Shown here piece after piece: positions 7,028 through 9,812 of a stretch of 9,812 nt of DNA (position 1 is its first letter; the number at the start of each line of letters is the position of its first letter). This stretch comes from OMOG01 sp041485845 (GTDB taxonomy: Bacteria; Acidobacteriota; Terriglobia; Bryobacterales; Bryobacteraceae). The notes under the pieces are model-generated. The model was not told the DNA's origin and did not search any database. It saw only the letters and a list, made by a program, of their open reading frames with translations. The stretch covers positions 1-9,812 of the forward strand of contig JBGPKH010000323.1 of the NCBI GenBank assembly GCA_041485845.1, in the 5' to 3' direction. Position numbers and translations under genes: made by a program.

Positions 7028-7225
7028 ATGGGCAAGAAGAGTTCGACGGCGTTGGAATATACTCGTAGTCAGGGAGATGTCGTGCGCTTCGATCCGGCGA
7101 CTGATGAGTTCGGAGTCCTGGGTGCCGATGGATTCATCAGGACGTATTTTAGGCCGGCGCCGGGCGTGACGCACAAACGGTTAACGAATCTCGAATATTT
7201 CAGGATTACGTGTTTGAGGTTTTGA
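7028..7225 (+). CDS. C-terminal part of a polymorphic-toxin-like nuclease domain (orphan toxin module)
   Basis: A 65-residue frame beginning MGKKSSTALEYTRSQGDVVR, then FDPATDEFGVLGADG, IRTYFRP and a TNLEYF near the end. The pattern R-x-x-GD-V-x-FDP-x-T-x-FGV-x-x-x-DG-x-x-RTxF+P...TN-x-(D/E)YF recurs at the extreme C-terminus of Rhs/YD-repeat and contact-dependent toxins, in small nuclease domains that I associate with the barnase/EndoU/colicin-like (BECR) fold. That placement is inference. Full domains are longer, and in this frame the resemblance continues a few residues upstream of the Met (EALAGAF) but not beyond, so the N-terminal part is missing or decayed. A GGAG 8 bases before the ATG would allow this piece to be translated alone. 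It is followed after a single base by the CPCC gene, the expected toxin-immunity order. Confidence 0.55.
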   Translation: MGKKSSTALEYTRSQGDVVRFDPATDEFGVLGADGFIRTYFRPAPGVTHKRLTNLEYFRITCLRF

Positions 7226-7226
7226 T

Positions 7227-7466
7227 ATGCGCCTTTGTCCAGTGTGCGGCTATGACAAATTACCTTTTGCTCCAGCCGACTACCACATCTGCCCGTGTTG
7301 TGGCGCCGAATTCTGCGCGGATGACGTTGATTTTACCAGTGAGGAACTGAGATCCAGATGGATCAAGAACGGAATGCCCTGGTTTAGTGCGACAACACGC
7401 CAGCCCCGGAATTGGAATCCCATTGACCAATTGATCCGAGCTGGATTTGGCGTGCCGGCGGTTTGA
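7227..7466 (+). CDS. Cys-rich CPCC protein, probable immunity protein
   Basis: A 79-residue soluble protein opening MRLCPVCGYDKLPFAPADYH, then ICPCCGAEFCADD, a helix SEELRSRWIKNGMPWFS, and a C-terminal NWNPIDQL. Two cysteine clusters, CPVC (4-7) and CPCC (22-25), with another Cys at 30, form a likely small zinc ribbon. The combination of a CPCC knuckle, an RxxWIxxGxxWFS helix and a WNPxxQL tail is that of small Cys-rich proteins found next to polymorphic toxins, where they are thought to neutralise the toxin. Here the gene starts one base after the stop of the toxin-like piece, with GAGG 8 bases upstream of the ATG (inside the toxin 3' end), so the pair is almost certainly co-translated. The gene looks intact in length and in its cysteines. 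The immunity role is inferred from context. Confidence 0.75.
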   Translation: MRLCPVCGYDKLPFAPADYHICPCCGAEFCADDVDFTSEELRSRWIKNGMPWFSATTRQPRNWNPIDQLIRAGFGVPAV

Positions 7467-7485
7467 AGTTGATATCGCAAGACCG

Positions 7486-7530
7486 CTTGCTGACGCGCGC
7501 GGCTCCGATTGCCCGACCGTGAGGGAGTGG
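7486..7530. repeat. Possible dispersed GC-rich intergenic repeat (REP-like)
   Basis: The segment containing gctgacgcgcgcggctccga and, shortly after, accgtgagggagtgg translates as LADARGSDCPTVREW in one frame and, on the other strand, as QSEPRASASG. Both strings recur in spurious translations of intergenic repeats in acidobacterial genomes (recalled, not checked). Only one copy lies in this window, so repeat status cannot be shown from the sequence alone. The rest of the stretch 7467-7658 holds nothing I can identify. Confidence 0.35.
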
Positions 7531-7658
7531 TTTCGCCAGTTTCGGTGGCTTACTTCTTTCCGGGCGCCGCTTCGGGTGGCCGCGCGGCCGCACTGCGTTT
7601 TCTCGCGTGCCTCTTTTCTGCGACGGCCGACAGGCGAATGTGCCTCGCGGCGGCACGG

Positions 7659-8021
7659 AAGCCGCGAATCTGAAATCGCTGGACCCGAGCTTTCGCGTCG
7701 GCATCTGGTGCAGTTCCGTTTGAATCCCCGAGCCGTGGGGTAACGACTCAAAGCGCACGAGAGCGTTCTATCAACGGAGGAGCGGTTGCGCGGCTTGCCG
7801 GGGTCCTCTCGGTGGGGTGGGCCCAGGTGCCCGTGCTGGCCGACAACGATTGGGAAAACGGCATCACCATCCAGGGCTATCAGCCTAACTAAGCCCGGCG
7901 AGGACATGGGTCCATGGTTCAATGCGGTCAATCCGGGCTACTTCGAAGCCATGGGATGCACCTGGTGGCGGGGCGTGCCTTCACGGCGAAGGACGATGCC
8001 AATGCGGCCCGGCCAGCGGGT
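7659..8021 (+). pseudogene. ADOP/MacB-like permease relic (periplasmic core), multiply frameshifted
   Basis: Read piecewise in shifting frames, this stretch reproduces part of the periplasmic core of an acidobacterial ADOP permease (FtsX/MacB-type ABC permease): AANLKSLDPSFRV (from 7661), LVQFRLNPRAVG (to 7740), YDSKRTRAFYQR (needs one A removed at about 7742), EERLRGLPG (7777-7803), VLSVGWAQVPVLADNDWENG then ITIQGYQP (7803 on), KPGEDMGPWFNAVNPGYFEA MG, and MHLVAGRAFTAKDDANA (from 7956). At least six frame changes separate these pieces. Full ADOP proteins are about 800 residues with four-to-eight membrane helices; only about 120 residues remain and no membrane helix is left. It is old debris, much more decayed than the CoA-binding gene. 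The relic gives support for an acidobacterial host. Confidence 0.8.
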
Positions 8022-8048
8022 ACGATCCACCCATCGTGCTGCCGACGC

Positions 8049-8057
8049 TGGTATGAT
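8049..8057 (+). promoter_or_regulatory. Extended -10-like promoter element for the hydrolase gene
   Basis: TGGTATGAT is TGn followed by TATGAT, a 5-of-6 match to TATAAT. Transcription starting about 7 bases downstream would give a leader of about 15 bases before the ATG at 8079. No good -35 is visible. The layout resembles that of the kinase gene. Confidence 0.45.
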
Positions 8058-8078
8058 GGCTGCCACACAGGCAGAGTT

Positions 8079-9812
8079 ATGAACCAGGTTTTTCTGTATG
8101 TCTCACTTGTGGGCGCGCTCTTCCTCAACGGGCAGACCCAGGAGGAACGGGTGTTCGTCAATTACCAGGAAGTCATGGTCCCCATGCGCGACGGCGTCCG
8201 TTTGCAGACCGTGATCCTGTCGCCCAAGAATCCCAAGGGACCGCTGCCGTTCCTCATCGACCGGTCGCCTTACGGCGTGCCCTCGAAAGAGACGGTGGAT
8301 AAGGGAATGCCTGCGGCCGGCCGCGCGCGATTCGAGAACTACTACGTCGTCACGCAGAACATCCGCGGGCGATTCAAGTCCGAGGGCAAGTTCGTCATGG
8401 GGCGGCCGCCGCACGATCCCGCCGACCCGAAAGGCGTGGACGAAACCACCGACGCCTGGGATACGGTCGACTGGCTGATCAAGAACGTTCCTGACAATAA
8501 CGGCCGCGCCGGGATCGCAGGGACCTCTTACGACGGATGGACCGCGGTGATGGCGGCGCTCGATCCGCATCCCGCGCTGAAGGCGGTGATCGAGCAGGCG
8601 TCGCCGGCGGACCAGTTCCTGGGCGACGACTTCCACCACAACGGCGCATTCCGCTTGAGCTACGGCTTCGAGTACTCCGCCATGCTCGAGACCAGCTCTA
8701 CGGAAAACTACCGCTTCCAGTTCGATCGCGGCGACACCTACGACTGGTATCTGGGGTTGGGGCCGCTCTCCAACGCCGAGGAGCGCTATTTCCACGGCAG
8801 GATTCCGACGTGGAAGGATTTCACCCATCACCCCAGCTACGACCAGTTCTGGCAGCGGCTGGCCTTTGCTCCGTATCTGAACGCCGTGAAGGTTCCGATC
8901 GTGCACGTGGCCGGTTGGTGGGACCAGGAGGATTTCTACGGCCCGCAGAAGATCTACGAGAAGCTGGAGCCCCACGACACCGGGCGCCGCAACTACTTTG
9001 TAGCCGGACCGTGGAACCATGGCCAGTGGAACGGGGACGGCCGCCGGCTTGGCGCCATCGACTTCGGCTCGGACACTTCCCTGTATTACCGCGAGCGCAT
9101 CTTCCAGCCGTGGTTCGACTATTGGCTGCGCGGCCAGGCCGATCCCCACCTGGCCGAGGCCACCACGTTCGAGACCGGCGCCAATGAGTGGAAGCAGTAC
9201 GATGCCTGGCCGCCCAAACGAAGGGTGGTCACCCGCAAGCTGTATTTCCGGGAAGGCCGGCGGTTGTCCTTCGATGCGCCGCGCGCCGGCAGCGGCTTCG
9301 ACGAGTACGTCAGCGACCCGGCGAATCCGGTTCCGTACCGGCCGCGGCCCGTGCCGCCGACCTATCCGGGCCCGGAGTGGAAAGTGTGGCTGGTGCAGGA
9401 CCAGCGCTTTGTGGATCGTCGTCCCGATGTGCTTTCGTGGCAGACGGAGCCGCTCGCAGAGGACCTGCGTGTGGCCGGCGGCATCGCCGCGGAACTCTTC
9501 GCATCTACCTCCGGCACCGACACCGACTGGGTGGTGAAGCTGATCGACGTGTATCCCGAAGACGCGCCCGAGGACACGCCAACGAAGACCAGGATGGCCG
9601 GCTTTCAGTTGATCGTCGCCGATGAGATCCTGCGCGCGCGGTTCCGCAACAGTTTCGAACGCCCGGAGCCGGTGCCCGCGGGTAAGGCGCTGAAGTACGG
9701 AATCGACCTGCACACCATCGCGCACGCGTTCCGCAAGGGCCACCGGATCATGGTGCAGGTGCACAGCACCTGGTTCCCGGTGTACGACCGCAATCCGCAG
9801 AAGTTCGTGCCC
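8079..9812 (+). CDS. Alpha-amino-acid ester hydrolase-like CocE/NonD (S15-type) hydrolase, 3' end outside window
   Basis: At least 578 residues, open to the window edge. It has the S15/CocE alpha/beta-hydrolase opening VMVPMRDGVRLQT and IRGRFKSEG, and the nucleophile elbow GTSYDGW with Ser150 and an oxyanion-hole Tyr151. GWWDQEDFYGP gives Asp282, and GPWNHG gives His314. Asp184, Glu284 and Asp285 coincide in spacing with the carboxylate cluster that binds the substrate's alpha-amino group in alpha-amino-acid ester hydrolases: in the Acetobacter turbidans enzyme, Ser205/Asp338/His370 with Asp239/Glu340/Asp341 (recalled). This favours an enzyme that cleaves or transfers alpha-amino acyl groups (beta-lactam side chains, amino acid esters) over a plain X-Pro peptidase. 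Later sequence fits the C-terminal jelly-roll. The N-terminus (MNQVFLYVSLVGALFLNGQT) resembles a signal peptide but lacks a Lys/Arg. The start is supported by the adjacent -10 element; the ribosome binding site is weak. Genuine family length is about 620-640 residues, so only a short end is missing. Confidence 0.9.
   Translation, partial: MNQVFLYVSLVGALFLNGQTQEERVFVNYQEVMVPMRDGVRLQTVILSPKNPKGPLPFLIDRSPYGVPSKETVDKGMPAAGRARFENYYVVTQNIRGRFKSEGKFVMGRPPHDPADPKGVDETTDAWDTVDWLIKNVPDNNGRAGIAGTSYDGWTAVMAALDPHPALKAVIEQASPADQFLGDDFHHNGAFRLSYGFEYSAMLETSSTENYRFQFDRGDTYDWYLGLGPLSNAEERYFHGRIPTWKDFTHHPSYDQFWQRLAFAPYLNAVKVPIVHVAGWWDQEDFYGPQKIYEKLEPHDTGRRNYFVAGPWNHGQWNGDGRRLGAIDFGSDTSLYYRERIFQPWFDYWLRGQADPHLAEATTFETGANEWKQYDAWPPKRRVVTRKLYFREGRRLSFDAPRAGSGFDEYVSDPANPVPYRPRPVPPTYPGPEWKVWLVQDQRFVDRRPDVLSWQTEPLAEDLRVAGGIAAELFASTSGTDTDWVVKLIDVYPEDAPEDTPTKTRMAGFQLIVADEILRARFRNSFERPEPVPAGKALKYGIDLHTIAHAFRKGHRIMVQVHSTWFPVYDRNPQKFVP

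Noticed and set aside
7260..7931. Minus-strand frame opposite the CPCC gene and permease relic
   Set aside because: No motifs, basic composition, and it conflicts with the Cys-rich gene and the permease trail on the plus strand.
8103..9764. Long antisense open frame (about 550 codons) opposite the hydrolase
   Set aside because: Its translation is rich in Arg, Val, Gly and His with no domain character, as expected for the mirror of a GC-rich gene. The sense strand has a complete catalytic signature.

Overview
The window looks like a high-GC bacterial chromosome segment, most likely from an acidobacterium of the Solibacter/Bryobacter type. This is an inference from gene style: a Ser/Thr kinase fused to a TolB/WD40-like propeller, a relic of an ADOP-type (MacB-like) permease, a secreted S15/CocE-type hydrolase, and GC-rich dispersed-repeat-like sequence. 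No rRNA, tRNA, CRISPR array or intact insertion sequence was seen.

Layout. 1-99 (minus): start of a small probable DNA-binding protein cut by the window edge, with an imperfect inverted repeat just upstream. 429-1081 (minus): a two-gene unit, a small membrane protein followed by a DUF2007-like protein, overlapping by ATGA. 1187-1742 (minus): an MmcQ/YjbR-family gene broken by a 17-bp tandem repeat expansion. 1883-4564 (plus): an 893-residue membrane Ser/Thr kinase with an extracytoplasmic propeller. 4573-6394 (minus): metY (O-acetylhomoserine sulfhydrylase) overlapping by ATGA a CoA-binding-domain gene that carries a one-base frameshift. 6449-6795: debris of a [NiFe]-hydrogenase maturation cluster, namely hypF reduced to its two ends, and a hypA fragment on the opposite strand. 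7028-7466 (plus): a tiny cassette made of the C-terminal part of a polymorphic-toxin-like nuclease domain and a Cys-rich CPCC protein that is probably its immunity partner. 7659-8021 (plus): a heavily frameshifted ADOP permease relic. 8079-9812 (plus): a large alpha-amino-acid ester hydrolase-like enzyme running off the right edge.

Two themes stand out. First, decay: five separate loci (mmcQ-like, CoA-binding, hypF, hypA, ADOP permease) are broken by different kinds of lesion (tandem duplication, single-base indel, large internal deletion, truncation, multiple frameshifts), so the stretch between metY and the hydrolase is a gene graveyard. Second, the apparently functional cargo in that graveyard is an orphan toxin/immunity-like cassette, the best candidate here for an under-described system. 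Gene pairs in this window tend to be joined by 1-4 bp junctions (ATGA or TGA-t-ATG), which suggests translational coupling. At least two genes are preceded by an extended -10-like motif so close to the ATG that their leaders would be very short.
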